In this document: positions 26,619-35,056 of the stretch, in pieces | How the letters are laid out: every line of letters begins with the position of its first letter | How positions within the stretch are numbered: the stretch's first letter is position 1 | Assembly (NCBI GenBank): GCA_934101115.1 | Contig: CAKOPW010000003.1 | Coordinates: 1 to 64,000, forward strand | Direction of reading: 5' to 3' | DNA from: an uncultured Bacilli bacterium | GTDB lineage: Bacteria > Bacillota_I > Bacilli_A > RF39 > UBA660 | Length of the DNA: 64,000 nt | The notes under the pieces: model-generated | Told to the model about the DNA's origin: nothing | The model's input: the letters and a program-made list of their open reading frames with translations, nothing else | The model's database searches: none | Translations under genes and position numbers: made by a program

Positions 26619-26778
26619 CTTTTTTATTAAATGAAATAAGACTTGCAATAATAGTAAATGATGTTCCAAACAAAATAATAGCAAATCTTCCTATTCCATC
26701 AATCTCTGTGATAATACCATAATCCAAAATTCCTATTCCAAAAATCATTAAACCTATTTTTAATATATTCCTTTTCAT
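26611..26778 (-). CDS. small two-segment membrane protein, 55 aa
   Basis: The frame starts MKRNILKIGLMIFGIGI and contains two hydrophobic stretches separated by an acidic turn (EIDGIG), ending NKKDK. It sits between the nitroreductase and YjbR genes with a GGGTAA-type ribosome site. The codon pattern is clean with no internal stop. Function is unknown; it is probably a membrane accessory of the cargo operon. Confidence 0.55.
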   Translation of the reverse strand: MKRNILKIGLMIFGIGILDYGIITEIDGIGRFAIILFGTSFTIIASLISFNKKDK

Positions 26779-26793
26779 AATTCATTACCCTTC

Positions 26794-26808
26794 CAAATTA
26801 CTATTTAT
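26794..26808 (-). repeat. gene-junction repeat, copy 2
   Basis: CAAATTACTATTTAT at the end of the nitroreductase gene. Confidence 0.6.
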
Positions 26809-27307
26809 ATTCTACTATGTCCTCTATATTTTTTCTTTTATTATGCAAAGGATTAATCGGACAATCTACTGTTCTGTATCCTAATGGAAGTAGACAAACA
26901 GGGATTAATTCATTTGGAATATCAAATTCTTCTTTTAATATCTTTTCATCAAAAGCCTCTATCCATATATTATCTACTCCAAGATTTGTTGCTTCTAGCA
27001 TCATGTGTGTAGCAACTATACAGGAATCCATTTCATAAGTTGTAAAATTTTCTTTATGATAAGCTTCTTCTTTATTTCCACACACTATTAGAATTGTTTT
27101 TGCACCATATCTACATCTTGATGCTTTATCTATTCTTTCAATTCCATTATTACTTTGAACAACATAAATTTTAATTGGTTGATTATTTTTAGCAGTTGGT
27201 GCTAATCTTCCAGCCTCTAATATTTTATCTAATTTTTCTTTTTCCAACTCTTTATCACTAAATTTTCTTATTGCTGTTCGTTTTCTTATAATCTCTTCAA
27301 AATCCAT
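26801..27307 (-). CDS. nitroreductase-family flavoprotein
   Basis: The 168-aa protein has the nitroreductase start IRKRTAIRKFSDKELEKEKL, the APTAKNNQP FMN-binding segment and VCLLPLGYRTVDCP. It should reduce quinones or nitro compounds with NAD(P)H. In Bacillus, HxlR regulators control nitroreductases, which fits the HxlR gene nearby. No copy of the operator motif is seen directly upstream of this gene, so co-regulation is uncertain. Confidence 0.9.
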   Translation of the reverse strand: MDFEEIIRKRTAIRKFSDKELEKEKLDKILEAGRLAPTAKNNQPIKIYVVQSNNGIERIDKASRCRYGAKTILIVCGNKEEAYHKENFTTYEMDSCIVATHMMLEATNLGVDNIWIEAFDEKILKEEFDIPNELIPVCLLPLGYRTVDCPINPLHNKRKNIEDIVEYK

Positions 27308-27323
27308 TTTTCTTTTCTCCTTA

Positions 27324-27338
27324 CAAATTACTACTTAT
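27324..27338 (-). repeat. gene-junction repeat, copy 3
   Basis: CAAATTACTACTTAT just upstream of the nitroreductase, at the border between the trbL-like transfer gene and the cargo. Confidence 0.6.
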
Positions 27339-27379
27339 CAAGCTAATATAATATTTAACAGCTTTCATAAAATATTATA

Positions 27380-28216
27380 TCATAGTCCCATCATTTCTCT
27401 TACTATTCTATCTGATATTTTTATAGTTCCTACTAAAACTAACATATTAAATATTAATTCTCCAATGTACTTCCAGACCTGCGTTACTGCTGCAGCACTT
27501 GAATCTACTACTGGTGGTGATGATGCAAATAAACTAAATATAATGCAAGATAATACAATAATCGCTCCTTCCAAACAAACTGCTGTGTAACTTTTCAAAA
27601 AAGATTTTCCAATATTACTGGTTGGTTCACCTGCAAAACTTGATAAAGGGATCGGGGCTAAAGCTGTATATAAATATAATTTAAAGAACCTACCATATAC
27701 TGTCATTATCATAATAAATGATAAAACAGTTACAACTAGTCCTCCAATTAATGTAACTGCCCATAATGGAATAGATTCAAAGAAACCACAAGACTCTATT
27801 GCTGTAATTATAGAATTAGGTAAGGTACTTTTTGAACTAAAAGTAATATTGGCTGTAGATATTATTTTTGATGTTATACCTTGAGTTATTTTAAATACAT
27901 CTAGCATTAATGTCATTCCATAGGTAACAACTATCTTTGCCAAAACAAATCTAATAAATAATTTAAATACCTGTTCTGGTCTTTTAACTTCATCAAAAGA
28001 ACCACATGTTTTGATCATTCCTACAAGAAAAAATAGAACTAGTAATCCTAGTCCTATTCCTTGCATAGAATTATAAATACCTTTAATTACATTCCATATT
28101 GCACCTCCTTTAAAGGTCTCTGGTGTAGTTGTAACTAAACTCCAAATTTCTGCTAATTTTGAGTTCCATGTATCAAGTGCATTTTGTAAGTTTTGAACAA
28201 CCCAATTATCACTCAT
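27380..28216 (-). CDS. TrbL/VirB6-like conjugation membrane protein
   Basis: The 278-aa protein has about six hydrophobic segments (for example GIGLGLLVLFFLVGMI and TVLSFIMIMTVYGRFFKLYL) and the SSFAGEPTSNIGKSFLKSY segment typical of TrbL/VirB6 relatives in clostridial ICEs. It forms part of the channel in the membrane. It lies directly downstream of the Maff2-like gene; the cargo cluster separates it from PrgI and VirB4. Confidence 0.85.
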   Translation of the reverse strand: MSDNWVVQNLQNALDTWNSKLAEIWSLVTTTPETFKGGAIWNVIKGIYNSMQGIGLGLLVLFFLVGMIKTCGSFDEVKRPEQVFKLFIRFVLAKIVVTYGMTLMLDVFKITQGITSKIISTANITFSSKSTLPNSIITAIESCGFFESIPLWAVTLIGGLVVTVLSFIMIMTVYGRFFKLYLYTALAPIPLSSFAGEPTSNIGKSFLKSYTAVCLEGAIIVLSCIIFSLFASSPPVVDSSAAAVTQVWKYIGELIFNMLVLVGTIKISDRIVREMMGL

Positions 28217-28228
28217 TTATAACAACTC

Positions 28229-28552
28229 CTATCCTAATATTTTTGTAATAATTGCTTTTGAAAAACAAATTATTAACCCTCCACCTATTGTCATTACACT
28301 ACTTGCTCTTTGGCTTGCATCATGACTTTTAAAAGACATACCAAATTGGACAACACCAAAGATTAGCATTATTGCTCCTAAAGATTGAACCAAAGTAAAA
28401 ATAAAATTTGTTAAATTGTTCACTGCTGCTATTGGATCATCTGCTGCATAAACAGTTCTAGTATTTAATAATGGAACTAAAGAAAGACCTATCATTTTTA
28501 ATTTAGATTCAGTCTTTTTTAGTTTGTTTTTTTGTTTTTCTTTTTCTTTCAT
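28229..28552 (-). CDS. Maff2/VirB2-like small membrane protein
   Basis: The 107-aa protein has a basic N-terminus, a signal-like segment ending near VYAADDPI, and two hydrophobic helices (FTLVQSLGAIMLIFGVVQF and MTIGGGLIICFSKAI). This layout matches the Maff2 family in VirD4-adjacent positions and resembles a pilin or channel subunit. It overlaps VirD4 by 44 bp. Confidence 0.82.
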   Translation of the reverse strand: MKEKEKQKNKLKKTESKLKMIGLSLVPLLNTRTVYAADDPIAAVNNLTNFIFTLVQSLGAIMLIFGVVQFGMSFKSHDASQRASSVMTIGGGLIICFSKAIITKILG

Positions 28553-30341
28553 ATTTTCCCTTTCTTTCTAAAAAATCATCTATCTCTTCTGAATAAATGA
28601 CTTCATATTTATTTTTGATTTTTTCTATTTCATTAAATTCAGTATTTTCATCTATTAAAGAAATACTAACTTCTCCAATAGATTCATTTGTTGTTCCATG
28701 ATAATAATTTTCTCCATTTCCATCGGGAGTAAAATTAATATTTGGATGTTTTTTTATATCAAATTTTAAATCTATAATTGGTCTTTCGCCACGAATAAAA
28801 ATTAAACATTTTTTATTGTCTATCATTCTTACTTCATCAGGCGTTAATAACTCTCTTCCAGTAATTTGATAATTGGTAGAATAATTACCTTTTAACCCAC
28901 TTGTTTTGCCATAAGTATTTGTATCAATGGTTTCTTTTCCCATAAGATTTGATAAAAATTTAAAAGTTTCTTGCTCATTCCCTCCCAAATAAAGTAAAGT
29001 ATCAGAGTTACCAACAATAGATTCCCATTGTTTTTCAAAAAGTGCTTTTAGTTGGGTTAAGTTTTGTAGAATAATGGATACAGATACATTTCTACTTCTC
29101 ATAGTAGATAAAATATTTTCAAAGTCATCAGGTAAACTTACATTAGCAAATTCATCCATTAAAAAATGCACATGAACAGGAAGTGCACCATTATAAAAAT
29201 TATCTGCTAAATAAAATAATTGCTGAAATAATTGAGTATATAAAATACTGACTATAAAATTAAAAGACTTATCTGTATCAGGTATGATTGCAAATAAGGC
29301 TACTTTCTTTTCTCCTAATGAACCTAAATCTAATTCATCAGTTTGAGTAAGTTTACTCATTGAATCAAGATTAAATTTTTCTAATCTACTTATTAAAGTT
29401 ATTTGTATAGATTTTAATGTTTTACCAGCACCAGATTTATATCCTTTATAATATTTTATAGCAATATGATCTGGCTCTCTTGCTTCTAATTCATTGAATA
29501 GCATATCAAGAGGACTTACATAATAGTCGTCATCCTCTTTAACATCTCCAGCTCTTATCATTTCCATTACCATAGGAAAATTCTGTTCTTCTTCAGGTGC
29601 CTCATACTTTAAATAAAATATTAAAGCAGAAAGTAACATGGAAGCAGCAGTGTCCCAGAATGGATCTTGAGATGTTGAACCTTTAGGAGTTGTACTCTTA
29701 AAAAGATTGGTAACTAATCTTTGAACATCATTCTCATCTTTTATATAAACAAATGGATTATAGCAATGAGATTTTTCCATATTAATTAAATCCAACACTT
29801 TAACTTCATAACCTTTTTGTTTCAATAAATTACCTTCTGCTCTAGTTATTTCACCCTTAGGATCTAGTATTACAAACGATGTATTGGCTTGCATCACATT
29901 AGGCTTAGCATAAAATCTTGTTTTACCAGCACCACTACCACCAATTACAATAGTATTTAAATTTCTCATATGCTTATGGGCATCATATCCTATAGAAAAA
30001 TTTCTACTCAATATTTTATTAACTTCAAATGGATATTGAGAATATTTCTTATTTAATTCGTGAACATTTCCCCATTTAGCTGAGCCATACTCTTCTCTTT
30101 TTCTATAATTCTTTTTATCCATTAAATAAATTGTTATTCCGAATACATAAACTAAAACAAAAATAAATACTACTGGTATGGTATTTTTACAAAAAATTAT
30201 ATTAAACGGATGACTTATAACATCACTAAATCCTTCAATAATATTAAATAGTCCATCAGAGGATATTGGTGCTATAAGTACTCCTAACCATATAACTGGA
30301 ATAATTCCAAATATATAAACTAAATAATTATCTTTCTTCAA
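28509..30341 (-). CDS. VirD4/TraG-type coupling protein
   Basis: The 610-aa protein has two N-terminal transmembrane segments, Walker A GGSGAGKTRF and Walker B HFLMDEFANV. The N-terminal REEYGSAKWG segment is also typical. It recruits the relaxase-DNA complex to the channel. The start is a TTG at 30341 overlapping the small upstream gene. Gene order PcfB, small protein, VirD4, Maff2, TrbL is the usual one in this ICE family. Confidence 0.95.
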   Translation of the reverse strand: MKKDNYLVYIFGIIPVIWLGVLIAPISSDGLFNIIEGFSDVISHPFNIIFCKNTIPVVFIFVLVYVFGITIYLMDKKNYRKREEYGSAKWGNVHELNKKYSQYPFEVNKILSRNFSIGYDAHKHMRNLNTIVIGGSGAGKTRFYAKPNVMQANTSFVILDPKGEITRAEGNLLKQKGYEVKVLDLINMEKSHCYNPFVYIKDENDVQRLVTNLFKSTTPKGSTSQDPFWDTAASMLLSALIFYLKYEAPEEEQNFPMVMEMIRAGDVKEDDDYYVSPLDMLFNELEAREPDHIAIKYYKGYKSGAGKTLKSIQITLISRLEKFNLDSMSKLTQTDELDLGSLGEKKVALFAIIPDTDKSFNFIVSILYTQLFQQLFYLADNFYNGALPVHVHFLMDEFANVSLPDDFENILSTMRSRNVSVSIILQNLTQLKALFEKQWESIVGNSDTLLYLGGNEQETFKFLSNLMGKETIDTNTYGKTSGLKGNYSTNYQITGRELLTPDEVRMIDNKKCLIFIRGERPIIDLKFDIKKHPNINFTPDGNGENYYHGTTNESIGEVSISLIDENTEFNEIEKIKNKYEVIYSEEIDDFLERKGKYERKRKTKKQTKKD

Positions 30342-30519
30342 TATACTTTCTTGGAAACATTCTCTTTTTCTCTGGTAGATTTAATACTTTTAATAATAAT
30401 TCATCTACAAAAGTTGTATCCTTTCCTTCCTCAATTAATTTATTTCTAAATTCATTTAATGCATTTATAATAAGTCCTTCTTCATATTTATCTAATTCTA
30501 AAACTTTTACATCTTTCAT
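30328..30519 (-). CDS. small conserved-position protein, 63 aa
   Basis: The frame starts MKDVKVLELDKYEEGLIINAL, is acidic/basic and helical, and overlaps both PcfB (4 bp) and VirD4 (14 bp). Similar short genes occupy this slot in related ICEs. No function is assignable. Confidence 0.6.
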   Translation of the reverse strand: MKDVKVLELDKYEEGLIINALNEFRNKLIEEGKDTTFVDELLLKVLNLPEKKRMFPRKYIEER

Positions 30520-31217
30520 TTAGTTCTACCCTTTGATTTATTTATGTTTTTATCAATATTAATCTCTTTACTTACAGATTTATCCTTTATTTCTTTCTTA
30601 TAATCATTTAACTTTGCTCTAACTGATAGCTTTTTACTTTTTAAATTATTACCCTTAATTGGTGAAGTCTTTTGCACTTCTGAGAAAGGCTTTGACAGAG
30701 GGCTTTTTTCTGTCTTTGCCAAATGGGGGTTTAAGGAATTATCTTCTTTCTTTTTGACTCTTGATTTTGGATTTTGCTCCTTACCTTTATTAACACTCTC
30801 TCTATTTTTTTCAATGCTAGATATAATTTCTGCTTTATTAAATTCTGCAAATTTAAATCTTTCTACAATCCTATTTATTCTTGCTGAATCTTCTTTCCTA
30901 ACAACTATATCTACTATTCCATCTTTAGATTTATTTTTTTTATCCACTAATGCACAATAAAGTATTCCATATCTTTTTGCTTCTTGCTGAAACTTTGCAA
31001 GATCATCTTTTTTAACAGTAAAAATTGTAAGAGGTTTACCACTTTTTAGCATACTTGAAAGTTTTGATTTACCACTTGTTTGTTCTTTATTTTTCATGAT
31101 GGTATATAAAAGCACTGCAATATTTTTAGCACCACTTCCTGTTACTTTAGCAGCGACCTCAAAGCCTTCTAAACTCATTCTTACAATTTGTTCTGCAGCA
31201 TCACTTGACTGATTCAT
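30516..31217 (-). CDS. PcfB-family relaxosome protein
   Basis: A 233-aa protein. Its first 130 residues match the PcfB pattern (EQIVRMSLEGFEVAAKVTGS, SKLSSMLKSGKPLTIF, AKRYGILYCALVDKK). The rest is a disordered Lys/Ser-rich tail. PcfB helps the relaxosome contact the coupling protein. Its stop and the relaxase stop are adjacent in one operon. Confidence 0.85.
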   Translation of the reverse strand: MNQSSDAAEQIVRMSLEGFEVAAKVTGSGAKNIAVLLYTIMKNKEQTSGKSKLSSMLKSGKPLTIFTVKKDDLAKFQQEAKRYGILYCALVDKKNKSKDGIVDIVVRKEDSARINRIVERFKFAEFNKAEIISSIEKNRESVNKGKEQNPKSRVKKKEDNSLNPHLAKTEKSPLSKPFSEVQKTSPIKGNNLKSKKLSVRAKLNDYKKEIKDKSVSKEINIDKNINKSKGRTK

Positions 31218-32507
31218 TTACTCATTCCTTTCCTTTTGATTTTCTTTTTCTAATCCCTCGATTTTTTCTTTAATGGATTTAGATTCAACATTTATTTCAT
31301 TACATAAATCTATTTCTTTTTTTAATTTAGGTAATTCTTCATTTATTTCTTTTATCTTTTTCATGATTCGTATTTTTTCTTGTTCATTATTAATACTAGA
31401 AAATTGTTTTCTTAACTTCTTTCTAATATTGATTAAATCATCATATTTATTATTTATCATAATTTCATACCTTCTAAATGATTCATCATCAGTTATTTGT
31501 TCTCTATCAAACATTCTAATAATTGAATTGTATTTTTCCAATTTCATAACATCATCTTTGATATAGGTATAGTTATTATATTTTTTATTAGGATAAACTT
31601 TTAATAGATAACAATAATATCTATATAAAGCAACAATTCCGTGATGCCTTTGATTAAAATTTTTCTTATAAAAGCTCTTATTATTTTGAGATACATCGTC
31701 AATATATTCTTCCTCTAATATTCTTGATTTAATATTATCTATAGAATATTCTTCACCAAAGTATCTCTCAATTCTAATATTTCTTTTATAATCTAAATTT
31801 CTAACTGAAAGTTTTCCATATCTATTCTGAACTTCATAATTCATAGAAGACAGTATTTCAATAAATTCTTTATAATTTGATGATTTAGCTATAGCAATAT
31901 CTATATCTTTTTTGTTTTTTTTATAATAGTTATTTCTGTTAGTATTCTTAAGATAATACGGAAAGTAAATTCTACCTTTAGATGTTGGCTTTTCATCTAA
32001 GACTGATAATCCATATTCTTTACATAAATCATCACTAATTTCTCTTAATCTTGCTGTTGATGATCTATTAGAATAAAATTTCATGCCATCAACAAATGAA
32101 ACTGAATTAACAATAAAATGATTATGAAAATGCTTAGTGTTTAAATGAGTTGAAACTACTACTTCAAATCTATCACCCCACATTTCATTTGCTAGTCTAA
32201 CTCCAATTTCATGAGCTAATTCTGGAGTAACTTCTCCCTCTTTAAATGATTGATAACCATGAAATCCTAAAATACCTTTTGTTTTATTAAATAATCTTTT
32301 AGTCTGATTCATTTGCTGTAAAGCTGTAGCTATTTCACAATTAATTCCAGATACATAAAAAAATTCCTCAGTCTTATCTTTATTCATTGCATAATCAATA
32401 GCAACATTTAAATCAATAAGATTGGAATTAGTCTTTTTTCTATCCTCTGCATAATCAATAGTTCTGCCTAAATTACTCCCTATTTTCCATAATTTTGTTA
32501 CTGCTAT
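31218..32507 (-). CDS. relaxase (MobA/VirD2-type) with apparent ATA start
   Basis: Relaxase of 429 aa if read from ATA at 32507. From there it gives the typical opening AVTKLWKIGSNLGRTIDYA with the motif I Tyr, then the metal triad THLNTKHFHNHFIVN. GAAGGTGAT stands just upstream of the ATA, overlapping the MobC stop. The first ATG is at 32387 and would remove motif I, leaving no nicking Tyr. Either ATA is used, or a G-to-A change has damaged the gene. It should nick oriT and lead DNA into the recipient. Confidence 0.85.
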   Translation of the reverse strand: MAVTKLWKIGSNLGRTIDYAEDRKKTNSNLIDLNVAIDYAMNKDKTEEFFYVSGINCEIATALQQMNQTKRLFNKTKGILGFHGYQSFKEGEVTPELAHEIGVRLANEMWGDRFEVVVSTHLNTKHFHNHFIVNSVSFVDGMKFYSNRSSTARLREISDDLCKEYGLSVLDEKPTSKGRIYFPYYLKNTNRNNYYKKNKKDIDIAIAKSSNYKEFIEILSSMNYEVQNRYGKLSVRNLDYKRNIRIERYFGEEYSIDNIKSRILEEEYIDDVSQNNKSFYKKNFNQRHHGIVALYRYYCYLLKVYPNKKYNNYTYIKDDVMKLEKYNSIIRMFDREQITDDESFRRYEIMINNKYDDLINIRKKLRKQFSSINNEQEKIRIMKKIKEINEELPKLKKEIDLCNEINVESKSIKEKIEGLEKENQKERNE

Positions 32508-32511
32508 AAAA

Positions 32512-32841
32512 TCACCTTCTTATCCTACCAATATCTAAAACTTTATCTCTTATTTCTAAAATTAGTTTATCTAATTCTTTTTTATAATGTTCTAAATAAA
32601 TATAATTAACAGTTCCCGTTTGATTAGAAACCTTTGCTATTTGATTTATATTAATTCCTATCTTTCTAATCTCATAAGTTAATTTATTAATTTCTTTATT
32701 AAGATTAGTATTAGGCATATAATCATTAACCAATGATCTAAAAAATTCTGACTCAGTAATTCCTAAATCAAAACATTTTTTTCTTAACAATTTTTCTTCT
32801 TCACTCGTTAGTCTTATGTTCTTCTGTCTTGTTCTTTTCAT
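32512..32841 (-). CDS. MobC-like relaxosome accessory protein
   Basis: The 109-aa protein has an N-terminal RHH-like strand (KNIRLTSEEEKLLRKKC), then the MobC segment (KLTYEIRKIGININQIAKVS). It binds near oriT and assists nicking. It lies directly upstream of the relaxase and its stop overlaps the relaxase ribosome site. Confidence 0.85.
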   Translation of the reverse strand: MKRTRQKNIRLTSEEEKLLRKKCFDLGITESEFFRSLVNDYMPNTNLNKEINKLTYEIRKIGININQIAKVSNQTGTVNYIYLEHYKKELDKLILEIRDKVLDIGRIRR

Positions 32842-32953
32842 AAGATCCCAATTCTAAATCAGATTTTTTAGAAATTATACACATACACATTAATGTTATA
32901 CCTGATAATCCTCCTATCATTAAACCTAATAGGAAAAATAAAAAATTACTCAT
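32801..32953 (-). CDS. DUF3789-like small membrane protein, 50 aa
   Basis: The frame starts MSNFLFFLLGLMIGGLSGIT: one transmembrane helix followed by MCMCIISKKSD and a charged tail. GAAAGGAAC precedes the ATG. It overlaps the MobC start out of frame. Proteins of this form are regular members of Tn916-like and clostridial ICE mobilisation operons. Function is unknown. Confidence 0.7.
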   Translation of the reverse strand: MSNFLFFLLGLMIGGLSGITLMCMCIISKKSDLELGSYEKNKTEEHKTNE

Positions 32954-32976
32954 AATTTTGTTCCTTTCTATATTAA

Positions 32977-33037
32977 GGGGATTGGGGTTTCCCCATATTT
33001 GAATTTGAAAGCACCTTCAAGGGTGCTATACAAATTC
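32977..33037. other. candidate oriT of ICE1
   Basis: The region upstream of the mobilisation genes holds GGGGTTTCCCC (32984-32994). A nested hairpin follows, with outer arms GAATTTG (33001-33007) / CAAATTC (33031-33037) and inner arms AGCACC/GGGTGCT. No reading frame crosses it. The position fits an origin of transfer; no nick consensus was identified. Confidence 0.45.
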
Positions 33038-33060
33038 ATTGCTTGCTAGTAATGAGGATA

Positions 33061-33243
33061 TTACTCCTCATCTTCTGTTTCTTGGTCATTATTTTTTACT
33101 GACTTAATAGTTATCATAGACTCAGTATCATTTTCTTTTAGAAAATCGCTTATGGCTTCCATAACTGCACGATCACTGCTATCAGCCTTTACCACGTAAC
33201 TATTGTATGATTCTGCAAATATTTCTACAGTATATTCTTTCAT
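33061..33243 (-). CDS. small acidic protein, 60 aa
   Basis: The frame begins MKEYTVEIFAESYNSYVVKA, forms one beta-alpha unit and ends in a run of acidic residues. A GAAAGGAGAAAA site precedes the start. It lies between ssb and the oriT-like region. Function unknown. Confidence 0.6.
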   Translation of the reverse strand: MKEYTVEIFAESYNSYVVKADSSDRAVMEAISDFLKENDTESMITIKSVKNNDQETEDEE

Positions 33244-33263
33244 TATTTTCTCCTTTCTATAAA

Positions 33264-33293
33264 GTTAAAGAGATGAATTTATCTTTCATCTCT
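33264..33293 (-). terminator. terminator overlapping the ssb 3' end
   Basis: AGAGATGAA/TTCATCTCT perfect 9-bp stem with a short T-run on the minus strand. Confidence 0.65.
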
Positions 33294-33626
33294 TGCTTCT
33301 TGTTCTTTACTTCTACTTGATAGAAATGTTACCTTTTCTGCAATAACATCTGTTGAGAATCTTGTTTCTCCATCTTTCTCATAAGAGTTAGATTGCATTC
33401 TTCCTTTAACACCTACTATGTCTCCTTTTTTACAATATTCAGAACAATTTTCAGCAACTCTATCAAACATTTTTGCTGAAATAAAATCAGTTTCATAAAC
33501 ACCTTCTGCATTTTTAAATGTTCTAGGAATTGCTAATGTTACTACTGCATATTTATTACCATTCTCAGATTCTTGTAATTCAATATCCTTAGTAAGTCTT
33601 CCAACAAATATAACTTGATTTAACAT
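33279..33626 (-). CDS. ssb: single-stranded DNA-binding protein
   Basis: A 115-aa OB-fold SSB (MLNQVIFVGRLTKDIELQES, then VVTLAIPRTFKNAEGVYETD). GGAGGTGGG precedes the start at 33626. The acidic C-terminal tip of chromosomal SSB is missing, as in many ICE copies. It probably coats transferred single strands. Confidence 0.93.
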   Translation of the reverse strand: MLNQVIFVGRLTKDIELQESENGNKYAVVTLAIPRTFKNAEGVYETDFISAKMFDRVAENCSEYCKKGDIVGVKGRMQSNSYEKDGETRFSTDVIAEKVTFLSSRSKEQEARDER

Positions 33627-33645
33627 TTTCCCACCTCCTTTCGTG

Positions 33646-33882
33646 CTATTTTTTAAACTCATTATCTTTATCACCTTCTTTCAAAATAAAAAAAGTCATA
33701 AAATTTTTGTTTCTTATGGCTTCTCTCAACAATTTAATATTTTTAATATCATCAGTTGTTATACCTTTAATATTAAAAATATCATCAATCTTGATATTTC
33801 TAATTTTCTCATCAGAATCTATTCCATTTTTTATCAATTTTAGAATAGTTTTATATCTTAAATTAATTATTTTATTTTCCAA
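33646..33882 (-). CDS. hypothetical protein, 78 aa
   Basis: It starts from TTG at 33882 with AGGAGG upstream and reads MENKIINLRYKTILKLIKNG. The segment IKIDDIFNIKGITTDDIKNI looks like a small helix-turn-helix or HhH-like fold, but I cannot assign it. It lies between sortase and ssb. Confidence 0.55.
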   Translation of the reverse strand: MENKIINLRYKTILKLIKNGIDSDEKIRNIKIDDIFNIKGITTDDIKNIKLLREAIRNKNFMTFFILKEGDKDNEFKK

Positions 33883-33891
33883 TCTATCCTC

Positions 33892-34503
33892 CTATTCTAG
33901 TTCTAATATCATAACTATTTGTTTTTCAGTATTATGCCTACAAGTAATTAAAGTTAATGTTGTTTTAGATAAGTTCCTTTTAATTTCAACTTTACCATTC
34001 TTATCAACATCATAAATATTAACTACTTTATAAGTATAAGTTTTATCTTTGTAATCAACTGTTGCCTCATCCCCAATTTCTAATTTATTTAAATTTCTAA
34101 AATAAGAAATTCTTGCATTACCAGAGTGAGCAGCAAGTATTAAGTTACCACCAATAACATCAGGCATATTAGAACCTTTTATTATTTGTACATTATATTT
34201 AACATTATTTAAATAACTAGATTCATCAACTAATCCTCTAACTAAATTAATTTTATTAATTTTAAGCACTGCAACATAATTGATTTTTTTATTTTCTGCT
34301 TGTTTGTTATCTGAATCACTTTCTATATTTTCTTGTTCAGTTTCTTCATTTGATAAATCATCTTGATAAAATTCTTGAATCATTTTTTCTTCTTGCTTAT
34401 CGTTAAAATAATTAAGGAGCAATTTGTAATTGCCCCCTATTATTGCAAATAATATTAAAATAATTCCTATAATTATATATTTATTAAATTTTATTTTTTT
34501 CAT
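33892..34503 (-). CDS. sortase
   Basis: This 203-aa protein has an N-terminal membrane anchor (YIIIGIILILFAIIGGNY), an acidic linker, and a sortase domain with His in LILAAHSGNARIS and Cys in TLTLITCRHN. The Arg normally found after the Cys strand is replaced: the segment reads TEKQIVMI. The start at 34503 follows GGAAGGAT. It probably anchors the adhesin at 35057-37528, whose sorting motif is also unusual. Confidence 0.87.
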   Translation of the reverse strand: MKKIKFNKYIIIGIILILFAIIGGNYKLLLNYFNDKQEEKMIQEFYQDDLSNEETEQENIESDSDNKQAENKKINYVAVLKINKINLVRGLVDESSYLNNVKYNVQIIKGSNMPDVIGGNLILAAHSGNARISYFRNLNKLEIGDEATVDYKDKTYTYKVVNIYDVDKNGKVEIKRNLSKTTLTLITCRHNTEKQIVMILELE

Positions 34504-34524
34504 ATCGTATCCTTCCATACAAAA

Positions 34525-34554
34525 TAAAAACAGAATACTAATCCTTGTATTCTA
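34525..34554 (-). terminator. terminator overlapping the end of the 144-aa gene
   Basis: AGAATAC/GTATTCT stem followed by TTTTTATTTT on the minus strand. Confidence 0.7.
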
Positions 34555-34972
34555 TCTCCATATAATATTCTTCTGATATAAGATCACTCTCATCCTTTGT
34601 TGCAACTTTATCTTCGTACAATATTGATTCTTTATGAAGTTGCTTAAGTAAATCTATAATGGCTTTATCTTCATATCTATACTCATAATATGAATCATTT
34701 ATTCTAAAATTTTCTGCTAATAATTCATTATAAATATTCATTTCATGCTCTAATGTTTTTCCACTTGCAAATTTAAATACTTTAATATATTTAATATCAT
34801 TTATTTCTTTTTTATCCTCAAGTTCTAATTTAAGAAATTTATTGTTAAGTATGTTATATATTTCAGTTAAGATTTTCTTTTCCTTTATACCATCATATTT
34901 TTCATTATAAATCATCCTTACTTTTTCTAATAATATTAAATCATTTAAATTTATTGTCTTTCTAACCTTCAT
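34538..34972 (-). CDS. hypothetical protein, 144 aa
   Basis: Not recognised. It starts MKVRKTINLNDLILLEKVRM at 34972 after GGTGAG; an earlier ATG adds a Cys-rich leader and is less likely. It is charged and helical with no membrane segment. It lies between adhesin and sortase genes, so a role in surface display or its regulation is possible. Confidence 0.5.
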   Translation of the reverse strand: MKVRKTINLNDLILLEKVRMIYNEKYDGIKEKKILTEIYNILNNKFLKLELEDKKEINDIKYIKVFKFASGKTLEHEMNIYNELLAENFRINDSYYEYRYEDKAIIDLLKQLHKESILYEDKVATKDESDLISEEYYMEIEYKD

Positions 34973-35056
34973 ATTCTCACCACAAGAACATGATAACATT
35001 TAGCTTATAAAAAGAAAAATCTGTAAATTTTAATTTTATACATTTATTAATGTTAA

